NCBI RefSeq assembly: GCF_000376245.1
Contig: NZ_AQXM01000062.1
Coordinates: forward strand, 62,001-126,000
Length of the DNA stretch: 64,000 nucleotides
From: Acaricomes phytoseiuli DSM 14247
GTDB lineage: Bacteria; Actinomycetota; Actinomycetes; Actinomycetales; Micrococcaceae
Reading direction: 5' to 3'
Part shown: positions 41,558 to 49,623 of the stretch, one piece after another
How the letters are laid out: every line of letters begins with the position of its first letter
Numbering within the stretch: position 1 is the first letter of the stretch
Position numbers and translations under genes: made by a program
The notes under the pieces: model-generated
Told to the model about the DNA's origin: nothing
Seen by the model: the letters and a program-made list of their open reading frames with translations, nothing else
Databases searched by the model: none

Positions 41558-42610
41558 ATGGCAGCGAATCGCGGTGTCGGCGTGCGCCAAATCGACACGA
41601 CCGGAACTACCCCCAAAGAACACCGGCTAGCCATCGCAGGTTTAGTCGCTGAAAACGCTCAGGGAGAACCACGTTCTGGGCTACTAAATCCGGGCACATC
41701 GAACATCGTTGTCCCTAAAGCCAACATGTCCTACGACATACTCCCCTGTCAGGCCGTCATAGCTAGATCGCAAGATGAAGGCGTATACACGCCAACCCTG
41801 ACGAGTATCACTAATGTGGCGACAAGTCCCGCCCCGGCAGCAGGCTCCAGATGGGATCTTGTCTGGATCAAGCAAAACGATCCAGAAAAGGGCGACACCG
41901 CAAATCGGGAACCTGCCAATACGGCTGTAGTCGGGGTGACATCTGGTGAAGCAGCGGCGTCACCAGTGAAACCCGAAAATTCGGTGCCTGCTGGCGCACT
42001 AATCCTGTCCGAGCACCAAATATTTTCCGGCACTGCATCCACCAATCAAAGCCCTAACACCTCGACCCAGAGGTGGCTATACACTGTCGCACGAGGCGCT
42101 CCAATCCCTCTAAGGAACCAGTCAGAACAAGAGAAGATTTCACCCAGCATTGGCGTGACGGTGGCCCGTCAAGACCTCGGAGGCAGGGTCCTGATAGGCG
42201 ACGGCACAGGCTGGGCCTCAGCACCCGCCATAGCCTCGATGCGGTGTGCTGAGGTTCGATGGGAAGCGGGCAGGACTACTGGCATTGGTAGTCCTGGATT
42301 CATTGCCGCAGAGACCGTAAACAATGATTTCGTTGAGCTAGGCGTCCAAGACGGTTTCCGTATATCTCAGGCTGGTGTATACGCAGTAGAAGTCTGGCTG
42401 GCAGGACGCACACAGTCTACTGGCGGCAACGTTCAAATCTTGCGCAACGGCGGACAAATATCTGAGACAGGGCTATCAACGACTAGCTCGTGGTCCACAA
42501 GTCTGACCACATTATTTTTTGCGCCGTCCGGAACGCAGGTACAGGTGCGCGGACGATCAGTGAACACATATTTTACGATCCCCTACCTCCGTGTAGCAAA
42601 AATCGGATAG
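41558..42610 (+). CDS. Minor tail / receptor-binding-like protein, 350 aa
   Basis: GAAGGAG precedes ATG 41558. The N-terminal part (NRGVGVRQIDTTGTTPKEHRLAIAGLVAE ... GTSNIVVPKANMSYDILPCQAVI) should attach to the baseplate. The C-terminal 110 residues (FVELGVQDGFRISQAGVYAVEVWLAGRTQSTGGNVQILRNGGQ) have the beta pattern of C1q/TNF-like receptor-binding heads of actinophages. It is the last tail gene and so the best candidate for host binding. Confidence 0.75.
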   Translation: MAANRGVGVRQIDTTGTTPKEHRLAIAGLVAENAQGEPRSGLLNPGTSNIVVPKANMSYDILPCQAVIARSQDEGVYTPTLTSITNVATSPAPAAGSRWDLVWIKQNDPEKGDTANREPANTAVVGVTSGEAAASPVKPENSVPAGALILSEHQIFSGTASTNQSPNTSTQRWLYTVARGAPIPLRNQSEQEKISPSIGVTVARQDLGGRVLIGDGTGWASAPAIASMRCAEVRWEAGRTTGIGSPGFIAAETVNNDFVELGVQDGFRISQAGVYAVEVWLAGRTQSTGGNVQILRNGGQISETGLSTTSSWSTSLTTLFFAPSGTQVQVRGRSVNTYFTIPYLRVAKIG

Positions 42611-42615
42611 CCACT

Positions 42616-42978
42616 ATGCCCGGTCTGGATGAAGTTTTAATCACGGTTTACGGGGCTGCTCTGGCGATACTCGCAGCAGGGCTCAGGATAGCGGCAGCAA
42701 GGCTGAAGCGCATAGGTGAGGATGCCCAGGCCGCTAGGCATCAGGTCGAAAATGACCACTCAGAAAATTTGAGAGATGACCTCGACAGGCAACATGGAGA
42801 ACTGCAGACCAGCCTGAGCCGCGTATTGGCTGAGCTACGGACCCAGTCGGTAGGGCTTATGGAGCTCCGTGAAGATCTCCAGGATCTTCGTGAAGACGTC
42901 CAGCAGCAGAGGACAGAAATGCACGATTTACGAAAATTTTCGTCAAGACCTCCTCACACAAAACGAAGGAACCTATAA
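42616..42978 (+). CDS. DUF2746-like membrane protein with coiled coil, 120 aa
   Basis: ATG 42616 lacks a strong ribosome-binding site but follows the tail gene by 5 bp. One transmembrane helix (VLITVYGAALAILAAGLRIAA), then a long coiled coil (DDLDRQHGELQTSLSRVLAELRTQSVGLMELREDLQDLREDVQQQ). DUF2746 proteins are found before actinophage lysins and may regulate lysis, which is an inference. The stop directly abuts the amidase start. Confidence 0.7.
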   Translation: MPGLDEVLITVYGAALAILAAGLRIAAARLKRIGEDAQAARHQVENDHSENLRDDLDRQHGELQTSLSRVLAELRTQSVGLMELREDLQDLREDVQQQRTEMHDLRKFSSRPPHTKRRNL

Positions 42979-43929
42979 ATGCTCTTTCTTACCGATTTAG
43001 CCGACGTTGCCCGGTCAGCGGGGGTGAATGTTGTGGAGTGTCCCGGCTGGCAACGTCGGGGGTTCAACGGCTGGGGATTCTCAGAGGTGCGTGGGGTGTT
43101 GTGGCATCACACCGCCGGGCCCAGGTCCGGGAACATACCCTCCCTGAACGTTCTCAGAGACGGCAGGGCGGGGCTGGCTGGGCCTTTGTGTCAACTCGGC
43201 CTGGCTAGGGACGGCACCGTGTATGTGATCGCCGCTGGCTGGGGCAACCATGCCGGAACGGGCTCAGCCCCAGGCATACCCCGCAACCAAGGCAACGCCT
43301 ACCTCATCGGGGTGGAGATGGAATCCGCCGGGCTACCCCCATATGACTGGACAGCAGCCCAACTCGATGCCGCTCCCCGTCTAGGAGCAGCCCTGGAACG
43401 AGCCTACCTCAGCCATCTTCCTGAATCGCAGCGTCTTCAACTGGGCCACTATGAGTACTCCGATGCCGGGAAGATCGACCCCGCCGGGTGGCCCGGCGGC
43501 ATGGACGGGCTCCGAGCCCACATCAACAAAGCCCTGACCGGGGCACCAAACACCGAAAAGGACTGGTTCGACATGGCAACCGAAAACGACCTCAAAGCAG
43601 CTATCCGTGCAGTACTCAACGAGAAATTCTCCCGGCAAGGCGGCGTGCCCGGCCAGGCATCCATTCAGGATATTTTCGCCTGGTTCGACGCAACGATGAG
43701 ATCCGTCGCCGCTCAGGCTGCTTCGGCTGCAGCCCAGGCTGTTCTCAATACTCCGATCCAGCGTGCAGGCAAAGAAGGCGCTACTACTCTTGCCTCTCTG
43801 CTGGCCTACTACGACACGAACAACGACACACTCGGGAACGTCCAGGCCGGTGCCGTGCAGGAAGCTGTACAGAAAGCGCTCACTGACGGGACCGTGAAGG
43901 TCGATGTCAACGTCACGGGAGGCAAATAA
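42979..43929 (+). CDS. Endolysin, N-acetylmuramoyl-L-alanine amidase (Amidase_2), 316 aa
   Basis: The zinc amidase domain covers about 1-180: His43 or His44 in VLWHHTAGPR, His157 in LGHYEYSDAGKIDPAGWPGG and Asp167 as third ligand, with catalytic Lys165. It would cut the peptide from muramic acid. The C-terminal 110 residues are Ala/Gln-rich with a repeated helical pattern (MRSVAAQAASAAAQAVLNT ... AGAVQEAVQKALTDGTVKVDVNV), not a known wall-binding repeat. The holin-like gene follows with overlapping stop and start. Confidence 0.92.
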   Translation: MLFLTDLADVARSAGVNVVECPGWQRRGFNGWGFSEVRGVLWHHTAGPRSGNIPSLNVLRDGRAGLAGPLCQLGLARDGTVYVIAAGWGNHAGTGSAPGIPRNQGNAYLIGVEMESAGLPPYDWTAAQLDAAPRLGAALERAYLSHLPESQRLQLGHYEYSDAGKIDPAGWPGGMDGLRAHINKALTGAPNTEKDWFDMATENDLKAAIRAVLNEKFSRQGGVPGQASIQDIFAWFDATMRSVAAQAASAAAQAVLNTPIQRAGKEGATTLASLLAYYDTNNDTLGNVQAGAVQEAVQKALTDGTVKVDVNVTGGK

Positions 43930-44210
43930 TGATGGCTAGGTATCGTGCCGAGGGCCCGTCGCAAACCCGCTACCCAGGGCGGGCTACCATCCGCACCGCC
44001 CTCGCCCTACTGCTACCCCTCATCGCAGGTGCTCCGCTGATCTACCAAGCCGCCACCGGACACGACCCCGCAGCAGCCGGTGGCATAGCAGCCGGTATCC
44101 TCGCCCTAGCAGCCGGTATTACCCGAGTCATGGCCCTACCCGTAGTCAACGATTTTCTCTCCCGGATCGGCCTCGGCGCTGAACCACCCCAAGGCAAGGA
44201 GCACACATGA
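43929..44210 (+). CDS. Holin-like membrane protein, 93 aa
   Basis: Two hydrophobic segments (TALALLLPLIAGAPLIY and AGGIAAGILALAAGITRVMAL) with a short loop and a charged C-terminus (SRIGLGAEPPQGKEHT). Size, topology and position after the amidase fit a class II holin. It starts at ATGATG overlapping the amidase stop. This is the last phage gene before attR. Confidence 0.8.
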   Translation: MMARYRAEGPSQTRYPGRATIRTALALLLPLIAGAPLIYQAATGHDPAAAGGIAAGILALAAGITRVMALPVVNDFLSRIGLGAEPPQGKEHT

Positions 44211-44269
44211 GACCCTGCCCACCAAACAGTATTCGTCCCGTCTCATCATCGTAGGCGTCACGCACAAAC

Positions 44270-44292
44270 TTTGTGGCGTTTTTGTGGCGTTT
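44270..44292. promoter_or_regulatory. Right arm-type integrase repeats, direct pair
   Basis: TTTGTGGCG occurs twice in direct orientation 12 bp apart, matching the repeats at 11482-11504 by attL. Confidence 0.7.
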
Positions 44293-44340
44293 CAATCACT
44301 GCAGGCCGCTGCAAATCGTTGTAAATAAAGGGCTCTTTAT

Positions 44341-44361
44341 CGCCACAAAAACGCCACAAAC
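44341..44361. promoter_or_regulatory. Right arm-type integrase repeats, inverted pair
   Basis: CGCCACAAAAACGCCACAAA is the complement of the arm motif, again two copies. With the direct pair at 44270-44292 it brackets about 48 bases. Integrase and Xis are expected to bind here. Confidence 0.65.
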
Positions 44362-44366
44362 ATACG

Positions 44367-44415
44367 AAACCCCGCCAGTTCAAGGCCTCTAGTTCCTTGA
44401 ATTGGCGGGGTTTTT
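44367..44415. terminator. Terminator of the captured tRNA 3' end, also facing the lysis genes
   Basis: A 19-bp stem (44367-44385 with 44395-44413), one G-U pair, followed by TTTTT on the plus strand and an A-run on the other side. On the minus strand it lies just downstream of the tRNA-like fragment, as in a real tRNA gene, and on the plus strand it ends the late phage operon. Confidence 0.85.
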
Positions 44416-44422
44416 CGTGTTG

Positions 44423-44455
44423 TCGGGATGACAGGATTTGAACCTGCGACCCCTT
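44423..44455 (-). pseudogene. 3' tRNA fragment (tRNA-Pro-like) carried in the attachment site
   Basis: Read on the minus strand, this is a variable loop, a T-arm GCAGG-TTCAAAT-CCTGT and an acceptor 3' strand CATCCCGA. The sequence resembles the end of actinobacterial tRNA-Pro. The core repeat TGACTGCCCGTCA lies where the anticodon arm would be. The 5' half is missing because beyond the core lies SDR sequence. Confidence 0.75.
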
Positions 44456-44467
44456 GACTGCCCGTCA
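44455..44467. other. attR: attR core, 13 bp
   Basis: TGACTGCCCGTCA, identical to attL (11424-11436). Prophage DNA with the tRNA-like fragment lies on the left and the SDR N-terminal part on the right. Confidence 0.88.
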
Positions 44468-44954
44468 GAACATCTCCCGGGACCACCGCAGGTCCAGTAG
44501 CAGCCCCCGAGAACGTCTGAGCGAAGAGCTTGGTCAGAAGCACTGCGGACCGCGTATTGGTGAAGAAATGGCGATCCAGCATGCCGGAATCGACATCTAG
44601 GATCGATCCATCCGATCCGCTCATCGCATGATTGCAGACAAGGATGTCCAAAGAACCGGTGAGAGTTCGAGCCTGCTCGATAAGAGCTGATGGAGCATCC
44701 GGTTCGGCAAGATCGACGGAGAGCTCACCGAAAGCCGCACCATCAGTCAGACTTTCGGCGAGCTCCTTGCGTAATGCCTCGAAGTCATCGCCACCCCAGG
44801 GCTGCTGTTCATCATGAGGTGAATAGTGGGCGATGAAGACACTGGCCCCATCTTCGACGAACCGCTTAGCGATAGCGAAGCCGATGCCCTGCCTGCGTGA
44901 AACCCCCGTGACCAAAGCCGTCCGCCCGGATAACGGCAATGCGCGCTCAGTCAT
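44455..44954 (-). pseudogene. Short-chain dehydrogenase, N-terminal part, cut off by the prophage
   Basis: ATG at 44954, Rossmann fold motif TGVSRRQGIGFAIAKRF and the NAD-binding core LDILVCNHAMSG. At attR the frame enters phage DNA and continues as a foreign tail (QGVAGSNPVIPTTRKT...) to a stop at 44337, so a fusion of 205 aa lacking the catalytic Tyr-Lys pair could be made. With the left part the gene restores a 294-residue SDR. Confidence 0.9.
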
Positions 44955-44990
44955 ACAGATACTGTAGCGATCCCGATCGTGCAGGAGAAT

Positions 44991-45021
44991 AAAAATCCCC
45001 GCAGAGCATACGCTGCGCGGG
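44991..45021 (-). terminator. Terminator of the tRNA operon
   Basis: CCCCGCAG (44997-45004) and CTGCGCGGGG (45012-45021) form an imperfect hairpin; on the minus strand GGGGATTTTTATTC follows. It ends the leftward Glu-Asp-Phe tRNA transcript. Confidence 0.75.
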
Positions 45022-45033
45022 GTATTTCAGTGG

Positions 45034-45106
45034 TGGCTCCGACCGGCATCGATCCGGTGACCTTTCGATTTTCAGTCGAACGCTCTACCAACTGAGCTAC
45101 AGAGCC
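45034..45106 (-). tRNA. tRNA-Phe(GAA)
   Basis: 73 bases, acceptor GGCTCTG/CGGAGCC, anticodon loop CTGAAAA with GAA, T-loop TCGATGC. All stems pair. CCA is not encoded. Third gene of the leftward tRNA cluster. Confidence 0.96.
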
Positions 45107-45154
45107 TTGGTGCACTTGTCACCGGACCTTCTCCGGATAACCGGAGAGATCGAG

Positions 45155-45228
45155 CGACCCTGACGGGACTTGAACCCGCGACCTCCGCCGTGACAGGGCG
45201 GCGCGCTAACCAACTGCGCTACAGGGCC
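45155..45228 (-). tRNA. tRNA-Asp(GTC)
   Basis: 74 bases, acceptor GGCCCTG/CAGGGTC, anticodon GTC in loop CTGTCAC, T-loop TTCAAGT. Second gene of the cluster; a short inverted repeat lies between it and tRNA-Phe. Confidence 0.96.
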
Positions 45229-45287
45229 TTGTTCTTTTATTCAAGAGCTATCAGCTTACCAGTTTTCACCGGCAAACTAGCCTTGCG

Positions 45288-45360
45288 TACCCCCAACGGG
45301 ATTCGAACCCGTGCCGCCGCCGTGAAAGGGCGGTGTCCTAGGCCGCTAGACGATGGGGGC
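45288..45360 (-). tRNA. tRNA-Glu(TTC)
   Basis: 73 bases, acceptor GCCCCCA/TGGGGGT, anticodon TTC in loop CTTTCAC, T-loop TTCGAAT. First gene of the leftward cluster. Confidence 0.96.
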
Positions 45361-45496
45361 ATCAGTCACTTCCCAAGGAAGACCTCTAAAACTATAGAGC
45401 CTTCGGCAGTATTCCGGCAAACCGAGAATGACTGGAGTGCACTACTCTACGCTCCGAGTAGGGATGCCTACGGCATCGCACTTATAAACTGGAAAC

Positions 45497-45901
45497 ATGA
45501 AAGACCCTCTGGCCGGCATGCCTCACTTCGGCAGATACGAGATGAGCCTGGCCGAGTTCGAGCAAGCCACCGATGAAGCCGTAGCGCAGCTGCCTCCGGA
45601 ACTCGCCGAGGCCATGAACAACGTGGCGATCGTGATCGAGGAACGCTATGCACCGGGGCCGGATGAAGACCCTGGCCTCGTCCTGCTGGGTCTTTACCAA
45701 GGCGTCCCGCTGACCGAACGGACAGAGTGGTCTGATGCCGGAACACTGCCGGACAAGATCAGCATCTATCGGCAGCCCATCATGGATCTCGGCTATAACC
45801 GGGACGAGATCGTCGCGCAGATCCGGATCACCGTCATTCACGAGATCGCACACCACTTCGGTATCGATGACGACCGACTCCATGAACTCGGCTGGGCTTG
45901 A
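45497..45901 (+). CDS. Zincin-like metallopeptidase family protein, 134 aa
   Basis: Small cytoplasmic protein with the zinc site HEIAHHFG (His-Glu-x-x-His) near the end and the family core VAIVIEERYAPGPDEDPGLVLLGLYQGVPLTER and LPDKISIYRQPIMDL. Members of this minimal zincin family are widespread in actinobacteria; substrates are unknown. The tRNA cluster is divergent from it. Confidence 0.88.
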   Translation: MKDPLAGMPHFGRYEMSLAEFEQATDEAVAQLPPELAEAMNNVAIVIEERYAPGPDEDPGLVLLGLYQGVPLTERTEWSDAGTLPDKISIYRQPIMDLGYNRDEIVAQIRITVIHEIAHHFGIDDDRLHELGWA

Positions 45902-46102
45902 GGCTGGGCTTAACCCAGCACCGAAAACTTCCCCGAATATCCGACACGCCAGCGCAAATGAGCCCTCCGGGCCTACGTGTTGCTTATGTTGTTAATGAGG
46001 TTCCTGTTGCCAAAGTGACTCTTGATTCCGTAACCTGGGGATTGGCTGTGCCGGAAAGCTGCTGTTTCCGGCAAAAGTTCCTGGTTGAGAGTTGCATACA
46101 TC

Positions 46103-47524
46103 ATGGCGAAAAATGTTCCCCCGCAGTGCACCCGTCTGGCAGCGATAACGCTGACCTCCTGCTTGGCCCTGGGCCTGAGTGCATCACTACTCCCTGCCCA
46201 GGCGCTTCCCTCGCAGACGCAGCCCGGGACGACTTTCGGAGCATCCCGGCCAGCGATTCCCTCCGCCCAGGACATCGAGAACGCCAAGCAGAATGAAGGC
46301 AGCACCGCGGCAGAAATTAACAAGGTCGAAGGCCTCATCAGCGCCGCGAGTGAGGATCTGCAGAAAGCCGCCTCGGACAGCTACCGGGCCGCCGATAGCT
46401 ACAGCGATTCCCTGGTCGCCCTAACCGAGCGGCAAGCAACCGCCTCGAACGCCCAGGCCAAAGCCGACGCCGCCGCAACGATCTACGACAAGGCCCGAGA
46501 AGACCTAGGCGATCTCGCCGGGGAGATGTACAAGACCGGCGGCATGAATGTCGCTATGCAGACTCTGCTCGGGGGCGACGATGACGCGCTGCACCAGGCA
46601 TCGACGCTCCAGGCAGTCGGCGAGCACCGGGCCCAGACGGTCGCCCATGCCCAGCTCGCGGCCAATACCGCGAGCACTCTGCAGGAAGCAGCTCAGCAGG
46701 CGCAGCAGGCAGCCGATGAAGCCGCCGATCAATCCACGCAGGCCAAGGACCGCGCTGAGCAGGCTTATGCCGCTCAGAATGAGGCGGTCACCCGGGCTCA
46801 GGAGCAGCGAAGCACCCTGATCGGGCAGCTCGCCACCCTCAAGAACAGCACCGTGGCTCTGGAAACCGCCCGGATCGAAGGGCTGGAGAGGCAGCGGCAG
46901 CAGGAGCAGCTGGCGACGATCATCGCCGATTCCCGGACGGTCACGCCACCTGCGCCGAATGGCTCTGGAGGCGGCAGCTCCGTAGCACCGCCAGCGGTTC
47001 AGCCGCCTGTCGTGCAGCCGCCAGCAGTGGTCACGCCTCCGACGGTTCAGCCGCCTGTCGTGCAACCTCCCACTGTGCAGCCGCCGATCGCCCCGCCACC
47101 GCCGCCTGTGCAGCCGCCCGTCCAACCACCGGTGGTCACTCCCCCGCCATCTGGCACGAATATCCAGGGCATGGTGAACTTCGCGATGTCCAAAGTGGGG
47201 TCGGCATATGTCTGGGGCGGCACCGGGCCCGGCTATGACTGCTCCGGCCTGATCTGGGCGGCCTTCCGCTCAGTGGGCGTGAACGTACCGCGTACCGGTA
47301 GCCCGCAGTTCTGGAATGCGCCACAACGCGTTCCGGTGGCCCAGGCCCAGTACGGCGACATCCTCGCCTTCAACGATGATGGTTCCGGGAACTTCAGCCA
47401 CGTAGGCATCTACATCGGCAACAACAAGATGGTCAACGCGTTGAACCCGCAGCAGGGCGTGCTGGTGGTAGACCTCAACGATCTGATCGGGCTCAAGCTC
47501 TACCCGCTCGCAGCCCGTTACTGA
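46103..47524 (+). CDS. NlpC/P60 peptidoglycan endopeptidase with coiled-coil domain, 473 aa
   Basis: A secreted cell-wall hydrolase like RipA/RipB. Signal peptide with cleavage near LPAQA-LP (about residue 35). Residues 55-280 form a long Ala/Gln-rich coiled coil that usually controls activity. A Pro-rich spacer of repeats such as VQPPVVQPP (about 295-350) spans the wall. The NlpC/P60 domain has Cys380 (YDCSGLIW), His433 (FSHVGIYIGN) and a polar third residue. Upstream, GCCGGAAA/TTTCCGGC near 46050-46073 forms a small hairpin. No c-di-AMP riboswitch could be recognised. Confidence 0.93.
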   Translation: MAKNVPPQCTRLAAITLTSCLALGLSASLLPAQALPSQTQPGTTFGASRPAIPSAQDIENAKQNEGSTAAEINKVEGLISAASEDLQKAASDSYRAADSYSDSLVALTERQATASNAQAKADAAATIYDKAREDLGDLAGEMYKTGGMNVAMQTLLGGDDDALHQASTLQAVGEHRAQTVAHAQLAANTASTLQEAAQQAQQAADEAADQSTQAKDRAEQAYAAQNEAVTRAQEQRSTLIGQLATLKNSTVALETARIEGLERQRQQEQLATIIADSRTVTPPAPNGSGGGSSVAPPAVQPPVVQPPAVVTPPTVQPPVVQPPTVQPPIAPPPPPVQPPVQPPVVTPPPSGTNIQGMVNFAMSKVGSAYVWGGTGPGYDCSGLIWAAFRSVGVNVPRTGSPQFWNAPQRVPVAQAQYGDILAFNDDGSGNFSHVGIYIGNNKMVNALNPQQGVLVVDLNDLIGLKLYPLAARY

Positions 47525-47554
47525 TAACAGCCGTCTGGCTCGGCTACAGCAGAC

Positions 47555-48565
47555 TCAGACGTTGCCGAGCATGGGGCCGAAGCGCTCCCGATCATCCAGC
47601 CTCGGATCTTCTTGATCGCGGACCACCATGACCGGACCTTTGGCGTGGTGCAGCACCCCGTCTGTCGTCGAGCCGAGGATCATCCCGGCGAAACCGCCAT
47701 GACCACGGGTGCCGAGCACCACCAGCTCGGAGGTCTTCGTCGCTTCGACCAGGGTTTCCACCGGCACACCATCAACCACATCGGCGGTGATCTCCAGCTG
47801 TGGGAAGTGATGCTGCAACCAGGCTTTACCGGCTTCCAGTTGCTCGGCGATTTCCTTCAGGAGCTCCTCCCGGTTCGCCCCTGAAGGCAACCAGGCCGCA
47901 GCACCGGTCAAGGGCGGCACCGCACAGAGAACGCGCAAGGAGTATCCGCAGCGCTGAGCTTCCTCCGCCGCCTGGAGCACGGCATAACGCGCCTGCTGGG
48001 AGCCATCGACGCCTACACTGACCATCGGATGGATCCGAGCCTGCGCCGGGGTCTGCGCCGTCTTGCCCGGCTCGTTCAGGCGGTCCGCACAGCTGAGCGG
48101 TACCGTGACCGTGGGGCACAAGGAATGGGCCGGCAGAGCCGAGGAGACGGAGCCGAGCAGACGCCCTACGAAGCCGCCCCGGCCGCGCGAGCCGAAGACT
48201 AGCAGCTCAGCGGTTTTCGACATCTGCTGCAGAACACTGGAGGGATCCCCCGAGACAACCCTGGCATCAAAGTCCACACCGGCCCCAGCAACCCTCTGCA
48301 TGGCCTGTTCCACGATGGCGCGGGCACCCTGCGCGATCACTTCTTCATCTACCGTGGCAGAGCCGCCGTCCAGCCCGGAAGCGGCGAATATCGGCACCGA
48401 ATAAGCGGTGACGATATGCAAGGTCTGCTGCCGCTGGCGGGCTTCCTGAACCGCCCAGAGCAAAGCGCAATCACCGTGCTCGGAACCATCCACGCCGACG
48501 ACGATGCCGGTGGGTGCCACGGGCGCAGATTCTGCTTCGACTTTTGCGTCGCCGGAATCTGTCAT
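47555..48565 (-). CDS. Tandem universal stress protein, 336 aa
   Basis: Two Usp domains in one chain. Each begins with IVVGVDGSE or VSVGVDGSQ and ends with the ATP-binding pattern: FGSRGRGGFVGRLLGSVS in the first, GTRGHGGFAGMILGSTT in the second. Such tandem proteins in actinobacteria bind ATP and respond to hypoxia, stationary phase or other stress. ATG 48565, single gene. Confidence 0.94.
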   Translation of the reverse strand: MTDSGDAKVEAESAPVAPTGIVVGVDGSEHGDCALLWAVQEARQRQQTLHIVTAYSVPIFAASGLDGGSATVDEEVIAQGARAIVEQAMQRVAGAGVDFDARVVSGDPSSVLQQMSKTAELLVFGSRGRGGFVGRLLGSVSSALPAHSLCPTVTVPLSCADRLNEPGKTAQTPAQARIHPMVSVGVDGSQQARYAVLQAAEEAQRCGYSLRVLCAVPPLTGAAAWLPSGANREELLKEIAEQLEAGKAWLQHHFPQLEITADVVDGVPVETLVEATKTSELVVLGTRGHGGFAGMILGSTTDGVLHHAKGPVMVVRDQEDPRLDDRERFGPMLGNV

Positions 48566-48663
48566 GATCTTCTCCTTGCTCGGCCGATGCGCTGGTTACC
48601 TCGACTATTGCGCGCGCTCCGCTCCTCGTCAAGGATGTCGGCGCAAGGATCGCAAGGATATCC

Positions 48664-48690
48664 GGCCCGAGCAGGCAAACTGCTCGGGCC
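48664..48690. terminator. Hairpin downstream of the CopC-like gene
   Basis: GGCCCGAGCAG and CTGCTCGGGCC form a perfect 11-bp stem with loop GCAAA, without a U-run. Typical of the short GC-rich hairpins that end genes in high-GC actinobacteria. Confidence 0.65.
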
Positions 48691-48700
48691 AGCGACTTGT

Positions 48701-49423
48701 CTATCTGCCCTCGCCGGTGTCCTGGTCTTCGGCCTTCTGGCTCTGCGCCGACGCGGAAGCCTGCTGGTTCTGCCTGCGCCTCGCGGTGATCGCCAGCCAG
48801 ACGATCATCGCCGCCGCGACTACGGCGAAAGCGACGATGATCCATATCCCGTTATCCGCTGTGCCCACCGGAGTGCCGGAATCGCTCTCTACGCCGGTGG
48901 TAGCAGCAGGCGAGCTGGGCTTGGTGAGTTCCCCGCTGGGGCCGACCACCGGAGCCTCAGCAGAATCCGAGGCACTTGCCGTGGAACCCGGTGAAACCGG
49001 GGCCGTCACGGATCCGGCGGTCACGGTAAAACGGAAATTGCCTTCAGTGGGATGACCATCGGAGGAGACCAGGCGCCATTGCACAGTGTATGTGCCCGTA
49101 GGGGCATCAGCATCCAGCTTCTGGACGAGGGACCGGCCCTCGATCTGGGGCTCACCTTCTGCCCGATCTTCACCAGAAGGATCGAGGACCTGGATCTTGG
49201 CACCGATGGGAGAGGGCTCCTCATCCATTGCGATGCTCACCGTGGCCGGAATGCCGGCAACGGTTTCACCGTCGCTCGGGCTCGTCTCCAGTACCGCATC
49301 GTGGGCGCTGGCGGGCACGGCTTGGCCGATCATGAGGAAGCCGCAGAACAGCACGGCGACCAGAAGGAACAGCAACCGGAAAGGGCTACGGACGGACGAC
49401 GGGAAGGGCGCGTATGCGCGCAT
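48701..49423 (-). CDS. CopC-domain copper-resistance-like protein, 240 aa
   Basis: ATG at 49423 with GAGGTG six bases upstream; an earlier start has no such site. Signal peptide followed by a mature N-terminus HDAVLETSPSDGETV, whose first His is a copper ligand in CopC, and the second site motif VSSDGHPTEGNFRFTV. A Ser/Pro-rich linker, one C-terminal membrane helix (GIWIIVAFAVVAAAMIVWLAI) and a charged tail follow. No CopD or YcnI gene lies next to it. Confidence 0.9.
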   Translation of the reverse strand: MRAYAPFPSSVRSPFRLLFLLVAVLFCGFLMIGQAVPASAHDAVLETSPSDGETVAGIPATVSIAMDEEPSPIGAKIQVLDPSGEDRAEGEPQIEGRSLVQKLDADAPTGTYTVQWRLVSSDGHPTEGNFRFTVTAGSVTAPVSPGSTASASDSAEAPVVGPSGELTKPSSPAATTGVESDSGTPVGTADNGIWIIVAFAVVAAAMIVWLAITARRRQNQQASASAQSQKAEDQDTGEGR

Positions 49424-49623
49424 GATCAGCACCTCACGAAATCGGATATTCCAGGCCTGTGGGGCCATGCCCAGCTTACCGTCCAGGATGCTCGCAGCGC
49501 TGTGTAAATTACTGCTGCGTGGATTAAGATCAAGCTGAACCACACGCTCAGGCTCCGGCACGAGGCACCGCCTCTGTCCTGTTTTTTGTACTGCTAGAGC
49601 CCCATTCAGCTCCGGAAGGTGCC

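Larger units (their letters stand above)
11424..44467. mobile_element. Complete siphovirus prophage integrated in an SDR gene
   Basis: About 33.0 kb bounded by 13-bp core repeats. It contains, in order, integrase, lysogeny region, early and recombination genes, primase-helicase with putative origin, resolvase, terminase, portal, scaffold, capsid, head-tail connectors, tail genes with tape measure, and a lysis cassette. No insertion sequence interrupts it. Only one phage gene (20085-20345) shows a nonsense codon, so the element may still be inducible. The tape measure of 883 aa implies a tail of roughly 130 nm if the usual 0.15 nm per residue holds. Confidence 0.95.

Noticed and set aside
42979-44454. 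Additional phage cargo or toxin gene between lysis genes and attR
   Set aside because: No frame of useful length with a ribosome-binding site after 44210; only arm sites and the tRNA-like fragment.
46040-46080. Possible riboswitch upstream of the NlpC/P60 gene
   Set aside because: c-di-AMP riboswitches often precede such genes in actinobacteria, but only one small hairpin is seen and none of the conserved motif.
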